From the IMG/VR virus record IMGVR_UViG_3300037293_000271, positions 1-41,765 of that record: a stretch of DNA of 41,765 nt; one strand, 5' to 3'. The notes beneath the pieces were generated by a model. That model was not told where the DNA came from. It searched no databases and was given only the letters and a program-made list of their open reading frames with translations. The position numbers were made by a program, and so were the translations under genes. The DNA comes from a virus. Shown one piece after another: positions 29,778-36,140 of this stretch (positions within the stretch are counted from its first letter, which is position 1; every line of letters begins with the position of its first letter).

Positions 29778-30653
29778 TTATGCTTGTTTACGTGCCAAAA
29801 AATCAGCTCTATTCACCGCATCCCCAAGGAATCCGATCCGGTCAGCCATACCGTTTTTTATCGCAGATTTTCCAGAGAACATTTTCCCGGAAAACACATC
29901 GTCAGAAACTTTACTTCGCCCATTTTTCACGGTGGAAATGAATAAATCCCGAACGGGTTTCATTTCGGCTTGAATCTGAGCAATCAACTCTTTACTCAGC
30001 GGCTCAACTTCGTTATACAAAGATTTATCTTCGCTGCCTTCGCTACGAATAATGGTAATTTTATGACCTTCTTTTTTGTAATACTCGGAGCTGTCTTGGT
30101 GCATAGAAAGCACTCCAATCGAACCAACTTCCGACGTTACCGAACTCTCCAAAATAATCTCACGGCATTGGCTCGCAATCCAATAAGCACCGGAAGCCGC
30201 CATGCCCGTTACGTAAGCGACAATCGGTTTTTGAGCGTTTTTAACAACGTGAGAAAACAGCTCAATGCCGTCCACATCGCCGCCGGGAGAATGGATTTCC
30301 AAAACGATTGACGACACGTCTGGATCATTATCCGCCTCAATTACCCAGCTCGCAATATCTTCCGTGCCGTAGCTGCACATTTCACCGTGTCGGGTCATTA
30401 CACCCATCAACGGTATAATTGCCACAAGCCCGGACTTTGTCCGAGCCTTGCCAACATTACGCTCATAATTACGGCTTCCTACTTGGCGGCTGAGCGAAGT
30501 CGAAGCCGTAGCGAAGTAAGGTTCTTGCCGCTTAAGTATTTGTTCGGCGGCGAAATTGTCCATTTTGCCAGCCAATATCAAAGCCGCTACCCGGTTATGG
30601 AAGTTTGGTTCAAGAGCCCATTTAGTGTTGATTAAGTTAGCAATGTTCAGCAT
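29778..30653 (-). CDS. S49 (SppA/ClpP-like) head maturation protease
   Basis: These 291 residues have the S49 serine protease core: VLEIHSPGGDVDG (oxyanion region, about 118-129), then nucleophile S154 in GMAASGAYWIAS and ESSVTSEVGSIGVL. A catalytic lysine is expected near 193-198 (YYKKEGHK). There is no signal peptide, which fits a prohead protease that trims scaffold and capsid proteins. It is the first gene of the head operon, 57 bases after the late-promoter-like element. Residues about 49-56 (TASTSLSR) come from a dispersed repeat at 30488-30507. Confidence 0.9.
   Translation of the reverse strand: MLNIANLINTKWALEPNFHNRVAALILAGKMDNFAAEQILKRQEPYFATASTSLSRQVGSRNYERNVGKARTKSGLVAIIPLMGVMTRHGEMCSYGTEDIASWVIEADNDPDVSSIVLEIHSPGGDVDGIELFSHVVKNAQKPIVAYVTGMAASGAYWIASQCREIILESSVTSEVGSIGVLSMHQDSSEYYKKEGHKITIIRSEGSEDKSLYNEVEPLSKELIAQIQAEMKPVRDLFISTVKNGRSKVSDDVFSGKMFSGKSAIKNGMADRIGFLGDAVNRADFLARKQA
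30488..30507. repeat. Dispersed repeat inside the S49 protease gene
   Basis: GGCTGAGCGAAGTCGAAGCC has complementary ends and the GAGCGAAGTCGA core shared with the copies at 16255, 16345 and 29620. It is translated in frame in the N-terminal linker of the protease. Confidence 0.6.
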
Positions 30654-30709
30654 TCGTCGCCTTTCAATTATAATTCAGCGATACGAACTTACTGCGGGTA
30701 ATGGCAAGC

Positions 30710-30722
30710 TAACAGGGCAAAA
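30710..30722 (-). promoter_or_regulatory. Late-promoter-like 13-bp element upstream of the head operon
   Basis: This is an exact copy of TTTTGCCCTGTTA on the coding strand. It directly follows the terminator at 30731-30751, where a promoter for the next operon is expected. Confidence 0.65.
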
Positions 30723-30730
30723 CTTGCACA

Positions 30731-30751
30731 AAAAAAGGGGCATTAAGCCCC
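30731..30751 (-). terminator. Terminator after the LytTR gene
   Basis: The stem GGGGC/GCCCC with a 5-base loop is followed by a T-run on the minus strand. The stop codon of the LytTR gene (30743-30745) lies in the hairpin loop. Confidence 0.8.
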
Positions 30752-31048
30752 GACTTCTTCTATTACAGCAGGAAAATAACGCCTGCTCACCCGTAATTTT
30801 TCGGTAGAATGTAATTCAACCTGATATTTTTTTACGTCCGAAATCTCAGACTTACGCACGAAAATGGATCGGCTGATCCTCAAAAAAGCCTCCGTGTCAG
30901 GGAGGGTTTGAAGAAATTGAGCCATATTCCCGCCCAACACCGTACGGCATTGATTCGTTACGACTTGAAAGTATCCGACTGTCGAAATCCCGCTCACGAA
31001 AACGATACGTTCGCCAGCCTGATAGATTCGATTTAGTTCCTTTTTCAT
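30743..31048 (-). CDS. Standalone LytTR DNA-binding protein
   Basis: The 101 residues are essentially one LytTR domain, with no receiver domain. Features are GERIVFVSGISTVGYFQVV, a LGGNMAQFLQTLPDT helix, then FLRISRSIFVRKSEI (the R-I-x-R-S-x-x-V segment) and KLRVSRRYFPAVIE at the end. LytTR domains bind DNA as response-regulator outputs; single-domain forms also occur in Bacteroidota. In a late phage operon it could control late transcription or host genes. Its first 152 bases overlap the end of the upstream exported-protein gene in another frame. Confidence 0.8.
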   Translation of the reverse strand: MKKELNRIYQAGERIVFVSGISTVGYFQVVTNQCRTVLGGNMAQFLQTLPDTEAFLRISRSIFVRKSEISDVKKYQVELHSTEKLRVSRRYFPAVIEEVGA

Positions 31049-31487
31049 ACGCTACGCCCTCTCTATAATAGATACAATTAATACACGCCCGTTTGACGAT
31101 AAACAACCCGCCGGAAGTTGATTTTGGATTCACGACGTAAGCAAAATCAGGCTCGTAAACCAGTAAGCCGTTTTCGTCAAACCCCGCCGATGCCGCTAAG
31201 CTGTGGTAAGGTGCTAAACGCTTTACGTTTTTGGAGCCATCGTAGTATTTCACCGTGTCGCTTGATACATTCATGACAGTGAAGAAACTCAACGCTTCCT
31301 TCGAGGAGTCAAACTCGTTTGAGTAATAAGCGGTTCGATGGTCTTCGGGCTGCGAACGAAGAAAAGAGTTGTAGCCCGGAAACGCATCTGGAGAATTACC
31401 CGTGGTGTCAAACTGAATTTCTCCGGTTGTTTGTGCCGTGGTGAGCAAGCAGCTCACCAACAACACTAATGTGATTAAATACTTCAT
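30897..31487 (-). CDS. Exported protein, C-terminus overlapping LytTR gene
   Basis: The 196 residues have a signal peptide (MKYLITLVLLVSCLLTTAQT) with a possible lipobox-like SC. A beta-rich domain with two Cys (KRACINCIYY) follows. After about residue 147 the frame runs over the LytTR gene and looks random (Arg/Ser-rich), so the original stop was probably near residue 150. The function is unknown. It is coupled to the upstream exported protein by a TAATG overlap. Confidence 0.65.
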   Translation of the reverse strand: MKYLITLVLLVSCLLTTAQTTGEIQFDTTGNSPDAFPGYNSFLRSQPEDHRTAYYSNEFDSSKEALSFFTVMNVSSDTVKYYDGSKNVKRLAPYHSLAASAGFDENGLLVYEPDFAYVVNPKSTSGGLFIVKRACINCIYYREGVAYEKGTKSNLSGWRTYRFRERDFDSRILSSRNESMPYGVGREYGSISSNPP

Positions 31488-32146
31488 TATTTATCTTTCT
31501 TCTTTTTGAAAATTCCTTTTAGAATTGGTTCTTTCTCGGGCTCTGGCTCTTCCAAGTCAACATCCTTGAATTGATTTTCAAAGCGTTTTGAAATCCGTTT
31601 TTCTTCTTTGATCTCCAGTACCGCTTCCTCTTTTCGGACTTCTTTAAACATCTGTTTCGCAAGCTTCTCTGTAATTTTTGCCCGCTCAAGTTGATCTTTA
31701 TACATATCAACTTCAAACATAGTATTGCCCATGATTCGCTCGGCACTCTTTTCCGTAATGATAATGCCGAAACCTTTATCCCGTTCGGATAAATTTTTAT
31801 AATCATCAATATACTTTATGGTCCTAATCAGGGCTTTATAGTCAACCGAGTCGGGGTTGTCCTGATAAATCACGTAAGCCAAAGTGTTTCGTATTTGCCG
31901 GGCCTCTTCAATATCAAGAATATTAAGTTTTAACTTCATTTCTTTAACAACATCCGGAATCGCTGGAGCAATTTCTTTCTTTTCTGAATTAATACCTCTC
32001 AAAAGCATCATATTCGGTTCGTGCTTTACTATCCCTTCCGGGGTTAGTTCAATCGCCCCGCCGTTAGTGGCAGCAATGGTAACAGAGCCCTGCCCCGAAG
32101 CTCCAATAAACGCAAAGCACATCAGTGCCAGTAGTAAATTTCTCAT
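31487..32146 (-). CDS. Exported protein with coiled-coil C-terminus
   Basis: The 219 residues start with a signal peptide (MRNLLLALMCFAFIGASGQG). The middle is helical. The tail is highly charged (about 150-219, rich in Glu and Lys) and ends KGIFKKKKDK. No family is recognised. Together with the next gene it forms a pair of exported proteins next to a regulator, unusual between virion genes. It could be a lysogenic conversion or envelope-directed module. Confidence 0.65.
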   Translation of the reverse strand: MRNLLLALMCFAFIGASGQGSVTIAATNGGAIELTPEGIVKHEPNMMLLRGINSEKKEIAPAIPDVVKEMKLKLNILDIEEARQIRNTLAYVIYQDNPDSVDYKALIRTIKYIDDYKNLSERDKGFGIIITEKSAERIMGNTMFEVDMYKDQLERAKITEKLAKQMFKEVRKEEAVLEIKEEKRISKRFENQFKDVDLEEPEPEKEPILKGIFKKKKDK

Positions 32147-32164
32147 GTTTAGATATGTATTTAG

Positions 32165-32728
32165 TTAAAAAATATAAACCTCTTTTCGGCTACCATCCGT
32201 AACCAACCTGATCTCAAAAAGACCTTTCTTTAAAGTATAAACCGATGGTGTTCCAGCACTGCTAAAAGTTACCTCTTCAAACGTAGAGCCGATAGAGCGT
32301 GAGCTAACAACAAAAACAGTGTATCCCGCTGGCAAAACGAAACTTACTTTATCGTTTATGGCGGCATAAACGCGAAACATAAAGCCCCTACTATCTGTAA
32401 ATGCGGGAAATGTGAGTTGTCGTGCCGTAACCGGATCCGCTACGTAAAAGGCATTGTTACTCGCTTCCTGATTTGAAGAAAGTATGACCGATTTACTTGT
32501 ATCGTCTGATCCCTTTAAATTTATCGCTTGCGATAAATTCGTGGTTAGACCAGTTTTAGAAACGTATTGGTTGATCGCTGGCTTTGGACCTTGTCCACCA
32601 ACCCAATCTACTACGCGTAAAACCTCAAAAGTTCCGGTGCCAACAACAGAAAAAACAGGCGAATATCCAGCAAAGCCAGTACCGCCTTGCCGTCCAGAAG
32701 TGATAATTTCAATCTTTGTAGTTTGCAT
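32165..32728 (-). CDS. Tail-fibre-like protein (putative)
   Basis: The ATG at 32728 lies one base after the upstream stop, so I prefer it to the earlier in-frame start. The 187 residues include ITSGRQGGTGFAGYSPVFSV, a collar-like Gly/Pro stretch seen in tail-fibre and baseplate proteins. A beta-rich jelly-roll-like remainder (VSFVLPAGYTVFVVSS) follows. A receptor-binding role is plausible. The call rests on composition and on the BppU-like neighbour. Confidence 0.55.
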   Translation of the reverse strand: MQTTKIEIITSGRQGGTGFAGYSPVFSVVGTGTFEVLRVVDWVGGQGPKPAINQYVSKTGLTTNLSQAINLKGSDDTSKSVILSSNQEASNNAFYVADPVTARQLTFPAFTDSRGFMFRVYAAINDKVSFVLPAGYTVFVVSSRSIGSTFEEVTFSSAGTPSVYTLKKGLFEIRLVTDGSRKEVYIF

Positions 32729-32729
32729 A

Positions 32730-33548
32730 TCAATCGTAGCTGACGTTTTTTTCAATAGTTATAAGTCCCTTCATCACTGTTTCTACAAAGCCATCCGGGT
32801 AGGTGCGTTTAATGTCATAATTGTACTTGCCGGCATTCCTGTTCAGTGAAGTAAACAAGCGTAATTCTGTGTCAGCATTGACAATTGTAAGCCCCTGTCC
32901 GTTAAGCATTGAATAAGACCACCCAACAGAGTTGTCAAGAACGGAATTGGCTTGCAATCGAAAAGTACTTCCCGCAAGAGTTTGAACCGAATTATCCGCA
33001 TTCCTGAAAACGAAGCTTACATCAACGCTATCAGATTCATACAAACAAATGTCGCGAATAGCATAGCGGCGTAGATCCAGTTTCTCCGCAGTGTCCGTAA
33101 GTTCTTCAAATCCCATGTCCGTTATATAAGGTAAGTACAGTGAAGCTATTTCGATACTAAAGGTTGAGCCATTCTTTCCGCCCCGCCGCCCGGATTGTTG
33201 TCCAAAAAACAGCTCCCCGCCGTTGTTTGGGAACCCAACCAAATGCCAGAAGTCATTATTGTCAAGAATGTAAGCAAGCCAACGTCGCTCAGAATGTTGC
33301 GTTAACCACGCTCGGAGTTCCGCCGTGATTTTCGCCACCTCAAAACTAATTGAGGTTAAAAACACCTGACCATTTTTTGAAATAGAAAACTGGCAGGAAT
33401 CGTGCGGCATTAAAACCTCACATATATAAGGAGCTTCGGCGTAAATAATGGAAGCCCATTCGCCTAAAACGGGCGAACTAACAACGCTGCTATCTGTCAG
33501 GATAATGAGACGTTGTACTCCACCAGCGTTAAGTTCCCGAGCATCCAT
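32730..33548 (-). CDS. Baseplate/tail protein with BppU-like C-terminal part
   Basis: I chose the ATG at 33548 (MDARELNAGGVQ) because the GTTCCTTTC element lies just upstream. The 272 residues comprise an N-terminal domain with YILDNNDFWHLVG and SGRRGG, paralogous in pattern to the protein at 27646-28191. The C-terminal domain is Ig-like (YDIKRTYPDGFVETVMKGLI), resembling the N-terminal domain of BppU-type baseplate proteins. It precedes the fibre-like gene by one base. Probable role: a host-facing virion component. Confidence 0.6.
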   Translation of the reverse strand: MDARELNAGGVQRLIILTDSSVVSSPVLGEWASIIYAEAPYICEVLMPHDSCQFSISKNGQVFLTSISFEVAKITAELRAWLTQHSERRWLAYILDNNDFWHLVGFPNNGGELFFGQQSGRRGGKNGSTFSIEIASLYLPYITDMGFEELTDTAEKLDLRRYAIRDICLYESDSVDVSFVFRNADNSVQTLAGSTFRLQANSVLDNSVGWSYSMLNGQGLTIVNADTELRLFTSLNRNAGKYNYDIKRTYPDGFVETVMKGLITIEKNVSYD

Positions 33549-33579
33549 GAAGCGAAGGTAAATAACACAATAAGTGCAG

Positions 33580-33588
33580 GAAAGGAAC
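33580..33588 (-). promoter_or_regulatory. Shared GTTCCTTTC element, copy before baseplate genes
   Basis: ACTTTGTTCCTTTC on the coding strand, 32 bases before the ATG at 33548. It is the third copy after 22065-22074 and 25546-25555. A GCGAAGTC/GACTTCGT hairpin (33604-33630 region) lies upstream. Confidence 0.4.
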
Positions 33589-33652
33589 AAAGTTTGGAGG
33601 TAGCGAAGTCACCGGACGGGACTTCGTTAAAATTGGAGTGAAGAAATTAGAT

Positions 33653-34171
33653 TTAGGATAAAAGTTCTTTGTCGGAGCTTAAACCCACTTCTCGGTCTCT
33701 TTTTCGCAAAACGGCAGCGTTTTCAGACTTGATCTGACTTCCGTATTTTTTGTTGATAAATCTACGGTACAAGTCTTTATCATATTCAACAGAATCAAGA
33801 TCATTCCGCTCGAAGAAATCATTGATAGCTGCATTGTAATTCAGACTGAAGGCAAACCGCCCACGGCAGAAATTTATCACCGCCAGCTCGAAGATAGACT
33901 CCAACACATTTGCAAGAAGAACATAGTGATGGTTTGTCAAATTTCTGACCTTGAGCGGGAAAGTAACCTGAAGAGTAAGCATTTCCATTTCTGATAAATC
34001 TTTCTCCGAATAAGTGATCGGCAAATCCAACTTGTCAAGTGGATGATAACTCACAACTGAACAAATGTGCCTGGCAAGCCAATGACGTTTCTCTATAATC
34101 AAATCATCACTCAACTGGCCCTCGAAGTACTTCTTGATCAGTGGCTTAACAGGAATTTCAAGTTTCGTCAT
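33653..34171 (-). CDS. Hypothetical protein, first of the late region
   Basis: This 172-residue soluble helical protein has LEIPVKPLIKKYFEGQ at the N-terminus and a basic C-terminal end (NKKYGSQIK, RKRDREVG). No family is recognised. It has its own promoter box at 34191-34198 and lies just after the non-coding region, so it is a candidate for an early or middle regulator of the late genes. That role is inference only. Confidence 0.65.
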   Translation of the reverse strand: MTKLEIPVKPLIKKYFEGQLSDDLIIEKRHWLARHICSVVSYHPLDKLDLPITYSEKDLSEMEMLTLQVTFPLKVRNLTNHHYVLLANVLESIFELAVINFCRGRFAFSLNYNAAINDFFERNDLDSVEYDKDLYRRFINKKYGSQIKSENAAVLRKRDREVGLSSDKELLS

Positions 34172-34190
34172 GGAGTCAATTAAGTTTTAA

Positions 34191-34198
34191 CAAATATA
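34191..34198 (-). promoter_or_regulatory. Promoter box TATATTTG
   Basis: A perfect TAnnTTTG box on the minus strand lies 20 bases before the ATG at 34171. No clear TTG is seen at -33. Confidence 0.5.
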
Positions 34199-34783
34199 AG
34201 AATAATTGTCATTTGCACGGGTTTTCCCGTAAAATGATAAACAGTAGTAATAATCCAAGATGCAACACATTTCCACAATTCTCTGAGCAACGAAGAATAA
34301 ATAACTCAACCCTCCAAAACAGCCCTTTTTTCTTATTCTTCTTAGTCGCACTATTTAAGACAGTTAAATTATTGAAAATAAGCATTTTATAAAAATCCAC
34401 GTATTTTCTTTGGCAAATTTAGCAGTCATATTCTGCCGAAAATTTCTTATCCAGTTTTATTCCAGCCCAAACCACTTTTTTAGAATAAGAACTCTTTTTA
34501 TTATTTCTTAGTAATCTTATTCAAATACTAAAAATACTAAGAACACATAAAGCATTGAAATTAAGACTATTAACAATATCAGAATAAAGCGAATAAGAAT
34601 AATAAGAAAATATCTAATAATTTGTTGAAAGGTTTCAAGGAATCGAGAAAGCCCCGGCGTTCTGAGGTCTGAAATTGCACAAAGCCAAGATTTCGCCCTT
34701 TTTCTTTAGTCAACGTAGCAAAAAGAGGATCACTTTAATATATTTTTATACAATTATCTAAATATGTATTTATAAAAAGAGCA
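34199..34783. other. AT-rich non-coding region with GAATAA/TTCTTAG repeats
   Basis: About 600 bases without a convincing gene separate the replication operon from the late genes. The region holds repeated short words: GAATAA at 34294, 34493, 34582, 34591 and nearby, TTCTTAG at 34339 and 34505, and CTTATTC at 34332 and 34515. A small ACGGG-TTTT-CCCGT hairpin lies near 34217. A 63-codon frame at 34209-34400 has no support. It could hold a replication origin or regulator sites. Confidence 0.4.
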
Positions 34784-34815
34784 CAAAAAAACACTAGCAG
34801 CATTGCCACCAGTGT
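34784..34815 (-). terminator. Terminator of the replication operon
   Basis: An 11-bp stem with G-T wobbles (34791-34801 with 34805-34815 and a three-base loop) is followed by seven Ts on the minus strand. It lies 37 bases after the stop of the last replication-operon gene. Confidence 0.8.
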
Positions 34816-34851
34816 TTCCAACCAATTACCCTTAATCAACTACTCAATACC

Positions 34852-35202
34852 TCAATCATCTACAAGATTATATTCTTTCAGCAACTCAATATGTTTTGCT
34901 TGAAATTCCTGTTGCAAATCAGGAGATAGATCAATAATATTCCAATTCACTGCGATGGAAGCGTCAAGGAAGTTATACCATTTTTCAAGTTGCTTTGAGC
35001 GGCCACCCCCATCTATCAGTTTTTCATCACCTACTCGTGAATCATAGAAATGATTTGTGTAGTCTTCTAATATTTTTACTGCATTCTTAGTGGCACTTTT
35101 TGCCTTTTGACCAAAGAACGGAGTCCCTTGCAACGCATCAAGGTTGTCGAGTAAGAGCTGGGCACTTGTAAGTGCAATAGTTGCGTGCTGTTCATTAGTC
35201 AT
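34852..35202 (-). CDS. Hypothetical helical protein
   Basis: This 116-residue soluble protein (MTNEQHATIALTSAQLLLDN) is helical with an acidic C-terminus. The segment LLLDNLDALQGTPFFGQKAK resembles small helical-bundle phage proteins. No family is recognised. It is the last gene of the early operon, overlapping the zinc-finger gene by 4 bases. Confidence 0.6.
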   Translation of the reverse strand: MTNEQHATIALTSAQLLLDNLDALQGTPFFGQKAKSATKNAVKILEDYTNHFYDSRVGDEKLIDGGGRSKQLEKWYNFLDASIAVNWNIIDLSPDLQQEFQAKHIELLKEYNLVDD

Positions 35203-35471
35203 TTGCTTGCCTCCTTTTTGTGTTTGATACTACGGTGAGCCAAAACCCCACGCTCGCCTTTGAACTCTTTTCCACATTCTGGGCACGGAATCATTTCATT
35301 GTCAAGTTTTTGAGCATTGATTTCAGGAACGACCTTCAAAAACTTGTGCATACTCTCGCCAGTTGCGTGGCAGCCAATCCCTATTTTGCGAGCATAAAAA
35401 CGCTGCTCTAACAATTCAGTCGCTTTCCCGTATTCAATTGCATCTTGCCTGATCTGGTCAACTCTGCTCAT
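35199..35471 (-). CDS. Small protein with C2H2-type zinc finger
   Basis: The 90 residues have a helical N-terminal half and, at the C-terminus, CPECGKEFKGERGVLAH followed by RSIKH. This is a classical Cys2-His2 finger (C-x2-C-x12-H-x4-H, residues about 64-85). C2H2 fingers are uncommon in bacteria but recur in phage and plasmid regulators. Likely a DNA- or RNA-binding early protein. Confidence 0.75.
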   Translation of the reverse strand: MSRVDQIRQDAIEYGKATELLEQRFYARKIGIGCHATGESMHKFLKVVPEINAQKLDNEMIPCPECGKEFKGERGVLAHRSIKHKKEASK

Positions 35472-35640
35472 CGCTCACCTCCTTTTCTAAAATGCCAATA
35501 AGGACTCCCTCAGCGTCAGACGCGTAAAAATCATAGAAGGTATTCTCAAAATCTTCTATCCCTTCTGCAGTCCAAACATCCTCATCGACGTGAATCTCAT
35601 ATTTATCGACTCTTGTTACTTCTACTTCAAACTTTTTCAT
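35458..35640 (-). CDS. Small acidic protein
   Basis: The ATG at 35640 (MKKFEVEVTRVDKYEI) gives 60 residues with a beta-hairpin start and a strongly acidic remainder. Acidic small phage proteins sometimes mimic DNA and inhibit host enzymes; nothing specific supports that here. It overlaps the zinc-finger gene by 14 bases. Confidence 0.6.
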   Translation of the reverse strand: MKKFEVEVTRVDKYEIHVDEDVWTAEGIEDFENTFYDFYASDAEGVLIGILEKEVSDEQS

Positions 35641-35647
35641 CTGTCTA

Positions 35648-35845
35648 TTATTTAAGTGAAGAATCAATTTCCTTTTCCTCATAATGCTCACACTCAAACC
35701 CCGCCGTTTTAGCCACGTGCTCGCGCACGGATTCGTGTTTGCAAAACACGTAGCAAAGCGTTTCAACGCCAACGTTACGCCCCTCAGCTAAACTCTGCTG
35801 ACCACCGCTATAACTGTGCTGAATACATTTTCCGCAATCTTTCAT
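35648..35845 (-). CDS. Small Cys/His-rich protein
   Basis: The 65 residues contain five Cys and five His (MKDCGKCIQHSYSGG, ETLCYVFCKHES, FECEHYEE), suggesting metal binding. No family is recognised. It is part of the early operon. Confidence 0.6.
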   Translation of the reverse strand: MKDCGKCIQHSYSGGQQSLAEGRNVGVETLCYVFCKHESVREHVAKTAGFECEHYEEKEIDSSLK

Positions 35846-35855
35846 AATTGTATCG

Positions 35856-36140
35856 TTAATCGGCTTTTACTTCAAATCCACCCGCTGAAATAAGGTCAAT
35901 TATTTTGGGGTTTTTGCGTATCATTTCGCACAAACGAAGCGATATTTTCAAATTCTTTTTTGCCTGCTCCGGCGAGAACTCACCCGTCTCGCCGTTAATC
36001 AAATTCTTGAATTTAAGCCCGCCTAACCATAGATAAGTTGTTCCGGTATAGGGGTTCAAAACAACTACGGGCGTTTCATTTTCCACGAGCGGCAATTGCG
36101 GCCCGTGGAGTGTTTCGGTGTTATTGGTAGAAGGGATCAT
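35856..36140 (-). CDS. Hypothetical early protein
   Basis: From the ATG at 36140 (MIPSTNNTETLHGP) it encodes 94 residues; an earlier in-frame ATG at 36200 would overlap the primase-helicase gene by 80 bases instead of 20. A Pro-rich start is followed by a small beta part (TGTTYLWLGGLKF) and a helical C-terminus. The function is unknown. Confidence 0.55.
   Translation of the reverse strand: MIPSTNNTETLHGPQLPLVENETPVVVLNPYTGTTYLWLGGLKFKNLINGETGEFSPEQAKKNLKISLRLCEMIRKNPKIIDLISAGGFEVKAD

Noticed and set aside
30897-31040. Programmed frameshift joining the exported protein to the LytTR domain
   Set aside because: No slippery heptamer was seen near 31048. The LytTR domain has its own ATG at its natural beginning, so a lost stop codon is simpler.
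34209-34400. 63-codon minus-strand frame in the non-coding region
   Set aside because: AT-driven composition with no domain-like pattern, no coupling to neighbours, and a promoter box (34191-34198) downstream of it that serves the next gene.
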